From assembly GCF_001423905.1 (NCBI RefSeq), contig NZ_LMPQ01000006.1, positions 26,248 through 66,344 on the forward strand: a stretch of 40,097 bases of DNA. The letters are read 5' to 3'. Below, piece by piece: positions 8,317 through 16,931 of this stretch. The translations under genes were made by a program, and so were the position numbers. A model generated the notes under the pieces. That model made no database searches, had not been told where the DNA came from, and worked only from the letters and a program-made list of their open reading frames with translations. Source of the stretch: Frigoribacterium sp. Leaf186. Lineage in GTDB: Bacteria > Actinomycetota > Actinomycetes > Actinomycetales > Microbacteriaceae. How positions within the stretch are numbered: the stretch's first letter is position 1; each line of letters begins with the position of its first letter.

Positions 8317-8498
8317 CCGACGACATTAGCGTGAAGTAGCTTTAGTAAGGCAGAAGTGCTGTTATGAAGGTGCGGGCTTGCCGTGCGGCCTGATTCAGAA
8401 TCACACCGGCAGCCCCGTAGCCGAAGACATCGACCGATTAGGATCTAGAACGTTCGCTGCACAATCGTAGGTATGGTGTGTCCTGGGGAGGCCGACGC
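8317..8498. promoter_or_regulatory. divergent control region between R-M genes and helicase operon
   Basis: This 182-nt stretch separates the endonuclease start (minus) from the first gene of the plus-strand operon, so it should carry promoters in both directions. It is locally A+T rich for this genome. No consensus -35/-10 pair with proper spacing and no C-protein box is clear. The ribosome binding site GGGGAGG (8485-8491) belongs to the downstream gene. Confidence 0.4.
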
Positions 8499-10541
8499 AT
8501 GAGCGATGACCGCTACTTATGGTGGCAGAACGCGCTTGCTAGCGAGTTCCTCAAGGCGCAGGACGGTCCCCTCGTGGTGTTCATCGACGACGATGTCCTG
8601 CGCATGATTGCGCCTGGGATGGACGACCCCGCCGCTGACCTTGCACAGGCGGTTCGGGACGCGAGCTCGCTCACGCCGGGCGGATATTTCAGCCGGGTCG
8701 CGAGGGCGCGAAGAGCGTGGACGCTCCACGACCGTGACGCGCCGCCACCCGTACTCCCGGTGCTAGCTATAACCGTGCTCGCAGCGACTCGCATGCGCTC
8801 TGACGGGCAGGTGCTCTCGACGAACTACTACCGACGTCTCGCCGAGTCGATTGAGCCAGGGGCGAATGATATGCGCGTGGCGCAGCTGAAAGCTGAGGTC
8901 GGTGGGACTGCGTTCCTGGACGTCGTCGACATGTGGTGCACCCTCGACGAGTGGATCGGCGAACAGGACGGCCGCGTCGGCGTATCAACCATTCGAAGCC
9001 ACGAGAGGCTTACGCGAATTGGATACCCGCAATCGCAGGCTCTGCTCACTAGGAGTGACCGGGCTGAACTCACACGATTCTTTGATGCTCTCAGCATCGG
9101 CGAGGTGGGCCTTCCGGACGAAAAATCCATGCTCCGGGCGCTGGAGGTCTGGACGTCAGCCAGCTCGAATCGCCTCGGGGACACTTTTATGGCAGCCCTC
9201 AACAGCGCAGAGACGAGGGGGCTCATTGCTGCCGTCGTACTCGCGTGCGCGGCTGCATGGGACGGCCGGGTCATTACGAAAGACGGCCGACGTCGAATCG
9301 CCATCCGATTGGGTATCGACCTGGAAGAGTGGACGACCACATGGTTATTTCCAGTTCAGCAGGGATCGTCCGAACCAATTCTTCTCGGCGGCCATCTCGC
9401 AACAGAGGCACCCGTTTCCCTTGTCAGCAATCCGCCTTCGAGCTACTACGTTTCGGAGAACGCACCGGCCGTAAGCGGCGACCGCCTAGCACGGGGTCTT
9501 CGTCTGCAGGGGGCTGCGTACGCCGCCGAGTTTTCAAAAGCGGAAGTAATCATCTTCGCTCGCGACGCCGACACGGGCGGATGGTCCTCCACCTCGGGTA
9601 TCACCCCGTTCGAAACTCATTTAATTGCTGTGGCGGCGGCCGAGTTGTCAGCTGTCTCGCGCGTGCTCACCGCTGCTGCCGAGAAGGGGTGGATGGCGAG
9701 AAGGCAAGGGGCTCGGCCACTACTAGCCGGATTCGTCCTTTACGAGGGCGTCCGGTTCACCGACGACGCAGCGCTGCAAAAGGCACTTAGCGACGAGCCC
9801 GGGCTGCGAGCGCTTGGCGTCGCCCCCACGCTCGTCCCGCGCGCGAGATTCGTCCGTGGCCTCCCGCTGGACCGTGAGTTCGCACACGGCCATTACTTGC
9901 TGGGTGGTGAGCCGGACCTTCTACTGCCTACCGACGAAGAACCCAATCTGGTCGTCCTCTCGCTTGGTGGCAAGGAGGAAATCGTCACCTCGAACGGCTT
10001 CCCATTCGAAATGAGACGCTTTCCCAGCCCCAAAGGCGCGACGGAGATTATCGCGGACGGACAGAAGATCATATTCACGCTCCTCGACGAGTCGGTAGTT
10101 GATGCGACGCCGAAGGGTACGGCCACGCTTGGCTGGGATAAGGACGGGAACCTGTCAGCGGCGACCAGCGCTCCCAACGTCATAGGGGCCGTCGTCAGCG
10201 AGACATTTGTAGCCATATCGGTCATGTGCCGCCGCGGTCGCGACGAGACCTGGCTACTGCTGGACGGCGGTGCAGCACAGCCCGTTGCCGAACCCACCCC
10301 ACCGGTCTTCACGAACGGAGCTGGCTTTCTGTTCGCGTCACAGTACTTCGAGGCACCGGCGCCGGAGGCCGCGCAGTGGCTCGCGCAGCGAAGCGGAACG
10401 AACTGGTACCTGAGTCGACTGGGCCCGGGAGACCCGCAGATGGTCAAGGCTGCGTTCGATGTCCTCGCCACGTGGGCGCGGAGGCCCGAGCCTTCAGGGC
10501 CGACGCTTTGGCAGATGCAGCTGAGACTTGCCCATGGATGA
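8499..10541 (+). CDS. 680-aa protein of unknown family, first gene of putative defence operon
   Basis: The start is the ATG at 8499, set by GGGGAGG seven bases upstream; a GTG at 8478 lies before that site and is rejected. I do not recognise the family. Visible: an aromatic N-terminus (DRYLWWQNALASEFL), an acidic hydrophobic strand (LVVFIDDDVLRMI, ~26-38), mixed helical middle, an EVIIFARDADTGGW strand near 350, and a C-terminal half rich in short beta segments (NLVVLSLGGKEEIV, KIIFTLLD). There is no Walker motif, nuclease signature, signal peptide or membrane span. It overlaps the next gene by 8 nt and is followed by two further overlapped genes, so it is surely part of the same machine. By position it could play the role of unknown-function subunits such as DrmE (DISARM) or DruF/DruG (Druantia), but this is inference. 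Confidence 0.85.
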   Translation: MSDDRYLWWQNALASEFLKAQDGPLVVFIDDDVLRMIAPGMDDPAADLAQAVRDASSLTPGGYFSRVARARRAWTLHDRDAPPPVLPVLAITVLAATRMRSDGQVLSTNYYRRLAESIEPGANDMRVAQLKAEVGGTAFLDVVDMWCTLDEWIGEQDGRVGVSTIRSHERLTRIGYPQSQALLTRSDRAELTRFFDALSIGEVGLPDEKSMLRALEVWTSASSNRLGDTFMAALNSAETRGLIAAVVLACAAAWDGRVITKDGRRRIAIRLGIDLEEWTTTWLFPVQQGSSEPILLGGHLATEAPVSLVSNPPSSYYVSENAPAVSGDRLARGLRLQGAAYAAEFSKAEVIIFARDADTGGWSSTSGITPFETHLIAVAAAELSAVSRVLTAAAEKGWMARRQGARPLLAGFVLYEGVRFTDDAALQKALSDEPGLRALGVAPTLVPRARFVRGLPLDREFAHGHYLLGGEPDLLLPTDEEPNLVVLSLGGKEEIVTSNGFPFEMRRFPSPKGATEIIADGQKIIFTLLDESVVDATPKGTATLGWDKDGNLSAATSAPNVIGAVVSETFVAISVMCRRGRDETWLLLDGGAAQPVAEPTPPVFTNGAGFLFASQYFEAPAPEAAQWLAQRSGTNWYLSRLGPGDPQMVKAAFDVLATWARRPEPSGPTLWQMQLRLAHG

Positions 10542-11487
10542 GACCATCGGCGACCTTCTTCTACGTTGGATGAGTGAGGTGGGTGCGGGGACGACCGCCG
10601 ATGTGCGCGCGCGCATCGAATGGATTGCCCGCACGGCAAACATCGAGCCCCGTTCCTACACCAGTGGCCGCTGGCTCCGTGACCTCTCGTCTCTCGGTCA
10701 CTGCGAAGTCGACTGGGATAGGGGGTATTGGTCGATCGCTCCGGCAGCACTTGTCCGGCTCCCCTCGGCGGGCGGGCTGGCGGTCATCGCGGGCGCTCGC
10801 CGACCCCGCATGATGCGTGCGCTTGAAGACTTGTGCGGTTGGCTTCCCCCGGCGCGGCGCGAACCCCCCGCTGCTGAGGTGCCGCTACCCACGACATTTT
10901 ATGTTCCTTTCACGCGAGAATCTGACCTGGTCGATGTTGCGGAAGCGGCAGGCATGACCTATTCCGGACATTCAGCCGAACGTATTGCACGCGCCCTTTC
11001 TTCCGCCTTCCCGAGGGTTCCGACGGGGCCACCTGCCTTCGGGGCCCAGCTCAAGCGGCTGGAGGCGATGCATCCGCGGGACTGGCAACTTGTCAGGGCT
11101 ACCCAGGTAAACCCGCCGGATGGCTTGTACTCCGAGCAGGTCAACGGCAAGACGAGGCACATCACGCGCCGTGGTGGCGAATGGTTTGCGTGCGACCTGT
11201 CCACGGGTACTTTCGCGGAACTTGCGCGTCGGCACGAGTCGGCGCTGCGATGGCGCCCCGACGTCGGCCGGGAGACTGCGGGCACGGGCATGCTCTTCTT
11301 GGATTGGGGTGCTCCGCTTCCTCCACTGCACAGCCGGGCGCTCGTCCTCTGCACCGGCCTCCCTCCGAGATTCGGAACCACCGCTACCACCGCCATCTAC
11401 GAGAACGTGCCCCGCGGCGTCGCGGCGCACGTGTGTACTTCCCTCGGCCAGTCGCTGGTCATCGAAGAAAGGCCTGCCATTTCATGA
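10534..11487 (+). CDS. unknown protein with possible winged-helix N-terminus, second gene of operon
   Basis: A 317-318-aa product from the ATG at 10534, whose first codons overlap the end of the preceding gene by 8 nt. The first ~75 residues (ETIGDLLLRWMSEVGAGTTADVRARIEWIARTANIEP..GRWLRDLSSLGHCEVDWDRGYWSIAP) are a helix-helix-helix-wing pattern like a winged-helix DNA-binding domain, ending with the short strand pair typical of the wing. The remainder is mixed alpha/beta (TFYVPFTRESDLVDVAEAAG; PRDWQLVRATQVNPPDGLYSEQ; ALVLCTGLPPRFG) without known catalytic motifs. The stop overlaps the helicase start by 4 nt (ATGA). A role as DNA-recognition or adaptor subunit of the helicase is inferred from context only. 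Confidence 0.82.
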   Translation: MDETIGDLLLRWMSEVGAGTTADVRARIEWIARTANIEPRSYTSGRWLRDLSSLGHCEVDWDRGYWSIAPAALVRLPSAGGLAVIAGARRPRMMRALEDLCGWLPPARREPPAAEVPLPTTFYVPFTRESDLVDVAEAAGMTYSGHSAERIARALSSAFPRVPTGPPAFGAQLKRLEAMHPRDWQLVRATQVNPPDGLYSEQVNGKTRHITRRGGEWFACDLSTGTFAELARRHESALRWRPDVGRETAGTGMLFLDWGAPLPPLHSRALVLCTGLPPRFGTTATTAIYENVPRGVAAHVCTSLGQSLVIEERPAIS

Positions 11488-14400
11488 ATGCCCCTGCTCC
11501 TCGTCACCTCGACGCCGTCAAGACCTTCGAGCACCTGCGTGAGGCGTACTTCAAGTACTACAACACCCCATTCGGGCTGTCTGATCCGAGCCTTCAGGCG
11601 GAACGTCAGATGTTGCTCGACCGCGATGGCGGCGTCTTCCGTGAGCCCCTTCTGGAACTACGCCCCGAATACAACGGCACTGGACGCTCCCTCGCGGGGT
11701 CGGTGCTCGCTGCAGGGGCGGCCCCCGAGCTAGCTGAGTTTGCGTCGCGCGGCCTCCTCAGGGGCGTGCCCGGCCTCCATGGTCACCAGGAAGCGGCGCT
11801 GACTGCTGGCGTGACCGCCGGTAAGAACATGGTCATCACCGCCGGCACCGGCTCGGGCAAGACCGAGTCGTTCATGCTCCCGCTGATGTCGTCACTGCTG
11901 GAAGAGTCCCGTACGTGGAACGGCTCCTCGAGTCTCGGTTCGCGATGGTGGGACAGCGCGAGACCCTCCTTCGTTACCCAACGGCAGTCCGACTCCGGGC
12001 GGGCCGCGGTCCGCGCCATCGTCCTTTACCCAATGAATGCCCTCGTGGATGACCAGCTCATCCGTCTCCGACGTGCGCTCGACAGCGATGAAGTCCGCGC
12101 ATGGCTAGACGAGCACCGGAACGGGCACCGGTTTTACTTTGGCCGCTACACCGGGGCAACCCCTGTGACCGGGACGCGCACAAATGGCTTGAGGGTGCGG
12201 GAGCTCGCCAAGTATCTCCAAGCCACCGAAGCGCGTGGCGACCGCGCGCGTGAGCTCGCCGGCCAGCTCGGAGACGACGACCTCCAGTACTTCGTACCCC
12301 GTCTCGACGGCGCGGAGATGCGCTCGCGATGGGACATGGTGGACGCGCCGCCGGACATCCTCATCACTAACTACTCGATGCTCAATGTGATGCTGCTCCG
12401 CGACCGCGACACGAACTTCTTCGAGTCCACCCGCAGATGGCTCAAGAATCCCGCGAACCGCTTCACCCTCGTCGTCGATGAGCTCCATACATACCGTGGC
12501 ACCGCAGGGAGCGAAGTTGCCTACCTCCTCCGACGCCTCAAGCGTCGCCTCGGGCTCGACGAGCACCCCGAGCAGTTCCGGGTGCTGGCTGCGTCAGCTT
12601 CCCTCGACGCCCAGCGAGACCAGGACTACCTTCACCAGTTTTTCGATGCCAAGCCGGGCACGTTTGAGTTCATTGAGGGCACAAATAAAGTGCCCTCCTC
12701 GCAGAGTCCCGTGTCGACGAAGGACCCGGCGGCGATAGCCGCACTTCCAGCGGGTGAGGCGGCGGTGGAGGCGCGCGCAGCCGGAGTGGTGGAATCTTTG
12801 CGGACCGCACTCCACGCTGACAAAGGGGGCGCGAAACGTCTCGGTGACGTCGCGTCCGCCATGTTCCCCGATGCGGAGCCTGACGTGTCGCGTGCCGCAG
12901 TCGCGCGAGTCCTTGAGGGTCTTGCGGCTGAGCCGGAGGAGTCCGACCCTAAGCTGCGCGCGCACCTATTTTTCCGCAACGTCGCCGGCATGTGGGCCTG
13001 TTCAGACCCCGCGTGCTCTGCAGTTACAGACCCGTCTCCCGGCCGAACCATTGGGAAGCTCCACGCCGAGCCCGCAACGCGTTGCGAGTGTGGGGCGCGC
13101 GTGCTCGAGCTCCTCTACTGCCAGAACTGCGGCGATGTCTTCCTAGGCGGGTTCGCGCCAGAGGGCGAACTTCAGCAGCAGGGCGTGAAGACGATGCTCC
13201 TCGCTGATGTCCCGGAGCTGGCGAAACTCCCCGACCAGGTCAGCCTTCAGCGCACCGCCGACAACTACATCGTCTACTGGCCGCGCGACGAGAAGAATCT
13301 CGACGCCCTCGACGCGCGTACCTGGACCCGCGATAACCAGGCCGTCGAGTATTCGTTCCGACCGAGCAAACTGAACCCGGGTTCCGGAGAGCTCAAGAAC
13401 GACTCGACCGGTCACACCGGTTGGAGCTTCCACGCGAAAGTCGCGCGGAACAGCCGCACCGGAGAACTAAAGCGCGAGATGGAGACGGTGAGCCCCTTCC
13501 CGACGCAGTGTCCCGCATGTGGAGACGACTGGGAGCAGCAGTACGCGGGGCCCGAGCGTCTCAAGCCGAAGGACCCTCGAACGCAGCGCTCGCCCATCCG
13601 GGCCATGCGCACCGGTTTTGAGAAGATCAACCAGGTTTTGACGACCGAGCTGGCTAACGACCTGAGTGAACGAGAACGCAAGCTCATCGTCTTCACCGAT
13701 AGCCGTCAGGATGCCGCGAAGCTGTCCGCAGGCCTAGGGCTAAGGCACTACCAGGACCTCCTCCGACAGCTCATGTATCTGCGGCTGAAGGAGGCAGGCG
13801 ACCCCGCGTCCGATGTCGCGCTCGCCCGTGAGTACCTAGCGGAGGGTTTGAGGACCCCCAACCGGTGGGAAGCAGTCGCTCGGCTGCGTGAGCGGGACTC
13901 GGGCAGCTTGAACGTCCTAAGGGACATCTGGGAAGGCGTGCCAGGCGCGGACCCCACTGCTGAGCCAGCCCTTGTGGCTGGCCTGTCGAATGGGCTCACC
14001 CTGAGCGAGCTTTCGGCGCTCGTCTCCCTTGACTTGCTCGACCTGGGGATGAACCCCGGTGGTCCTCACGCAAGCCTGCGGGAGCGTGGCGGAGACAGCT
14101 GGTCGTCGCTTTTCAACTGGAACGTGAAGCCGGTCGTGCCGCGTAGCGGACTCTCCGCCGGCGGGCAGTCACTCATCGAAGACATCGGCGCATCCCTCGA
14201 GAGTGAAATTTTGGAGGGCTTGTATGCCGGCGGCGGCCGCGACTTCGAGACCACCGGTCTCGGCTGGCTCACCCTCGCAGATGACGTCGCCCCCGCGGAC
14301 GCCCCGGGAACAAGCAGCAACGCGGAAGCGAGGTCTGCCCTTCGCATTCTTGCGGACCAGCGACGATTTAAGAAGATCCGTGCCGTCCGCAGCGAACCCA

Positions 14401-16931
14401 CCTCGCGACTTCGCAAGTTCTGGAAGAAGGTCGCCGACGAGAGGCAAGGCGACTCGGACGTACTACGTCACGACGCGCTGAGCCGCTTCGGAAGCGCGGT
14501 TGTCGACTACCTCATTGACCCTTCTAGGGTATCTATTCGACTCAGCGACGGACGTGCATGGACGTGCGGGACGTGCCGTCGTCAGCACCTGACGACTGGT
14601 AACGGGTATTGCACGAAATGCACACGGAAGCTTCCGACTGAGTCCAGCGGAGTCGTCAATGAAACGGACTACTACGCATGGAAGGCGATGAGCGACGACG
14701 GAAGGTTCAGGCTGAACACAGCCGAACTAACCGGTCAGACCGACCGGGTTGACGCGCAGAATCGGCAGGCCCGGTTCCAGGGCGTGTTCCTGGCAGGCGA
14801 CGAAAACGAGAAGACAGACGCCGTCGACCTGCTCTCCGTCACGACCACCATGGAGGCGGGCGTCGATATCGGGTCACTCTCGGCCGTGGTACTAGGCAAC
14901 ATGCCACCAACCAGGTTCAACTACCAGCAGCGTGTGGGGCGTGCGGGCCGACGGGGCTCCCCGGTTGCGATCGCACTGACAATCTGCCGTGGCCGCAGCC
15001 ACGACGAGTATTACTTCGAACGCCCCGCCCGCATCACCAACGAACCCACACCCAAGCCTTACCTCACTCTGAACCGTCCTGAGCTTTTCGACCGCTCCCT
15101 ACGTAGCGAGATATTGCGGCTCGCATCGGCAAACTACCTATCCGCCGCCGACGGGGACGACCTGTCTTCAAATGTGCACGGAGAGTTCGGCAAGACCAGC
15201 GATTGGGACTTGACCATCCGGCCGCGGCTTGTGACGTGGATTGACGGCAACCGAGAAGTCGTGAGTGACCTCGCCACCGCGCTTAGCTCGAGCACGCCAC
15301 TTTACGAATCAGCTGCGGAACGGGCCGTCGCCGTTCTCGACACGCTGGTTGCCGACATCGCGTCTGCGGTATCAACACCGAAGCACGATGACCTCAGTCA
15401 ACTGCTCGCGGAAGCCGGCTTGCTGCCGATGTTCGGCTTCCCGACGTCCGTGCGTTACCTATACCTAAGCCGTCCGCTTTCGTCGAATCCGTGGCCGCCG
15501 AAGGACGTAATTGACCGTGACCTGAGTGTGGCGGTCAGCGCGTTCGCACCCCTAAGTGAGGTCGTCCGAGATGGCAAGGTCTACCCAGTCGTCGGCATCA
15601 CCGAGTTCAAGCCTGGGGGCGCCGGTGCACCTGAGCCGGTTGCCGGGCCGTTGGGGAATGCGACTGCGCTCTTCATTTGCCGCACCTGCTCTTACCTCGG
15701 TGACGAGCGTGCTGGCGACGACACTGACACATGCCCACGATGTGGCGCGGGGCCTGCTTATTTCAGTGAGATTCCTCTTCGGGAACCGCTCGGATTCCGT
15801 AGCGGGTTCGCCACTGACTTCGATGGGAACTTCTCGTGGTCACCGCGGGCGATGGCGGCTCGTGCCATGGCCGACCCTAAAAAGCTTGCCAAGTCGGCAT
15901 TTGGTCGAGCGCTGGTATTGGCAGGACCGGCCGACCGGTATGTCATTAACGACAACGGCGGGCACTTGTTTGCTCTTCAGAAGGCAGCCTCGAGCACTAA
16001 CAACTCGACCGCAAGGAACTGGGGTGGATATGTTTCGGTGCAAGCAATCGAGCAGGAGCTGATTCCCGCCTCGTACGGTTCCGGCGACGTTGAGCACGTT
16101 GCTCTCGGGGCTGTGCAGCACACCGATTTCCTGTTCATCGGTTCTGTCGCCCCAACTGACCGGAGCCGGGGAGTGCGGCTTAACCTCGTATCAGGGATTC
16201 ATCAGCCCAATTCGGCGCCCGACGTCACCGAGGGCCGCCGCGCAGGGTGGTACTCGCTCGCTTTCTTGCTGAGGACGGTGGCTGCGACCGAGCTCGACAT
16301 CTTGCCCCTCGAGCTCAATGCCGGCATCTACTCTGGCGTGACGGCAACCGGTGAGCCGACCGTTCAGGCGTTCCTGGCGGACACACTCGAGAACGGCGCT
16401 GGCTTCAGCACGCACCTTGGGTCGGAGCAGTTCCTCCCACAATTCCTTGATGCAATCGAGAGGCACCTCGGCGAACTAGAAACTTACGACCACCCACAGA
16501 CGTGTAACTCGTCGTGCTACCGGTGTCTGCGTGACTACGGAAACATGGCCTACCACGCTCTGCTGGACTGGCGCCTGGCAAGGGACCTCTTCGGGCTGCT
16601 CCGCTATGGCCAACTTCACGTCGACCGTTCGGAAGAGGCGAAAGCGCTGAGCCGGTGGGCGGAGTCGTTCGGCGCGACGGTCCTCGACTTCCGGGACGCG
16701 TCAGCCGCAGTGATAGATACACCGCAGTATGGCAAATTCGGGGTGGTTCTTCGCCACCCGTTCGAAGGCTCCGACGCAGATGTGATGTCCGAGCGCCTGG
16801 CCGACGTTGCGGCAGACATCGAAGCGACTCAAGACTGTGACGGCGTCGTATTCGTGGACTCGTTCACAATTGACCGTGACCCAAGACGCGTCCTTCAGCT
16901 CATCGCCGCTGCGGCGCAGGCTTCCCAGTGA
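11484..16931 (+). CDS. giant DEAD/DEAH-box helicase with DUF1998 domain (DruE-like)
   Basis: A superfamily-2 helicase, 1815 aa. The ATG at 11484 (GAAAGG upstream) overlaps the previous stop; the open frame reaches further upstream but inside the preceding gene. Motifs: Walker A GTGSGKTES (~121-129), motif II DELH (~331-334), motif VI QQRVGRAGRRG (~1147-1157). Cysteine clusters that can bind zinc lie near 506 (CSDPAC), 533-548 (CECG...CQNCG), 675 (CPACG), 1028-1050 (CGTC...CTKC) and 1399-1425 (CRTC...CPRC). The C-terminal CNSSCYRCLRDYGN (~1673-1686), followed by HALLDWRLARDL, is the DUF1998 signature. Helicase plus DUF1998 in one ~1800-residue chain is the DruE layout; in DISARM the two are split as DrmA and DrmB. 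It probably unwinds or translocates on invading DNA. Confidence 0.92.
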   Translation: MNAPAPRHLDAVKTFEHLREAYFKYYNTPFGLSDPSLQAERQMLLDRDGGVFREPLLELRPEYNGTGRSLAGSVLAAGAAPELAEFASRGLLRGVPGLHGHQEAALTAGVTAGKNMVITAGTGSGKTESFMLPLMSSLLEESRTWNGSSSLGSRWWDSARPSFVTQRQSDSGRAAVRAIVLYPMNALVDDQLIRLRRALDSDEVRAWLDEHRNGHRFYFGRYTGATPVTGTRTNGLRVRELAKYLQATEARGDRARELAGQLGDDDLQYFVPRLDGAEMRSRWDMVDAPPDILITNYSMLNVMLLRDRDTNFFESTRRWLKNPANRFTLVVDELHTYRGTAGSEVAYLLRRLKRRLGLDEHPEQFRVLAASASLDAQRDQDYLHQFFDAKPGTFEFIEGTNKVPSSQSPVSTKDPAAIAALPAGEAAVEARAAGVVESLRTALHADKGGAKRLGDVASAMFPDAEPDVSRAAVARVLEGLAAEPEESDPKLRAHLFFRNVAGMWACSDPACSAVTDPSPGRTIGKLHAEPATRCECGARVLELLYCQNCGDVFLGGFAPEGELQQQGVKTMLLADVPELAKLPDQVSLQRTADNYIVYWPRDEKNLDALDARTWTRDNQAVEYSFRPSKLNPGSGELKNDSTGHTGWSFHAKVARNSRTGELKREMETVSPFPTQCPACGDDWEQQYAGPERLKPKDPRTQRSPIRAMRTGFEKINQVLTTELANDLSERERKLIVFTDSRQDAAKLSAGLGLRHYQDLLRQLMYLRLKEAGDPASDVALAREYLAEGLRTPNRWEAVARLRERDSGSLNVLRDIWEGVPGADPTAEPALVAGLSNGLTLSELSALVSLDLLDLGMNPGGPHASLRERGGDSWSSLFNWNVKPVVPRSGLSAGGQSLIEDIGASLESEILEGLYAGGGRDFETTGLGWLTLADDVAPADAPGTSSNAEARSALRILADQRRFKKIRAVRSEPTSRLRKFWKKVADERQGDSDVLRHDALSRFGSAVVDYLIDPSRVSIRLSDGRAWTCGTCRRQHLTTGNGYCTKCTRKLPTESSGVVNETDYYAWKAMSDDGRFRLNTAELTGQTDRVDAQNRQARFQGVFLAGDENEKTDAVDLLSVTTTMEAGVDIGSLSAVVLGNMPPTRFNYQQRVGRAGRRGSPVAIALTICRGRSHDEYYFERPARITNEPTPKPYLTLNRPELFDRSLRSEILRLASANYLSAADGDDLSSNVHGEFGKTSDWDLTIRPRLVTWIDGNREVVSDLATALSSSTPLYESAAERAVAVLDTLVADIASAVSTPKHDDLSQLLAEAGLLPMFGFPTSVRYLYLSRPLSSNPWPPKDVIDRDLSVAVSAFAPLSEVVRDGKVYPVVGITEFKPGGAGAPEPVAGPLGNATALFICRTCSYLGDERAGDDTDTCPRCGAGPAYFSEIPLREPLGFRSGFATDFDGNFSWSPRAMAARAMADPKKLAKSAFGRALVLAGPADRYVINDNGGHLFALQKAASSTNNSTARNWGGYVSVQAIEQELIPASYGSGDVEHVALGAVQHTDFLFIGSVAPTDRSRGVRLNLVSGIHQPNSAPDVTEGRRAGWYSLAFLLRTVAATELDILPLELNAGIYSGVTATGEPTVQAFLADTLENGAGFSTHLGSEQFLPQFLDAIERHLGELETYDHPQTCNSSCYRCLRDYGNMAYHALLDWRLARDLFGLLRYGQLHVDRSEEAKALSRWAESFGATVLDFRDASAAVIDTPQYGKFGVVLRHPFEGSDADVMSERLADVAADIEATQDCDGVVFVDSFTIDRDPRRVLQLIAAAAQASQ

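Noticed and set aside
8478-8498. GTG 8478 as start of the 680-aa gene
   Set aside because: The GGGGAGG site lies between it and the ATG at 8499, so the ATG is the better start.
8317-8498. Controller (C) protein gene or C-box for the R-M system
   Set aside because: No small helix-turn-helix frame and no paired C-box symmetric elements could be found.
11181-11483. N-terminal extension of the helicase
   Set aside because: It overlaps the coding end of the preceding gene, and the ATG at 11484 has the usual overlap.
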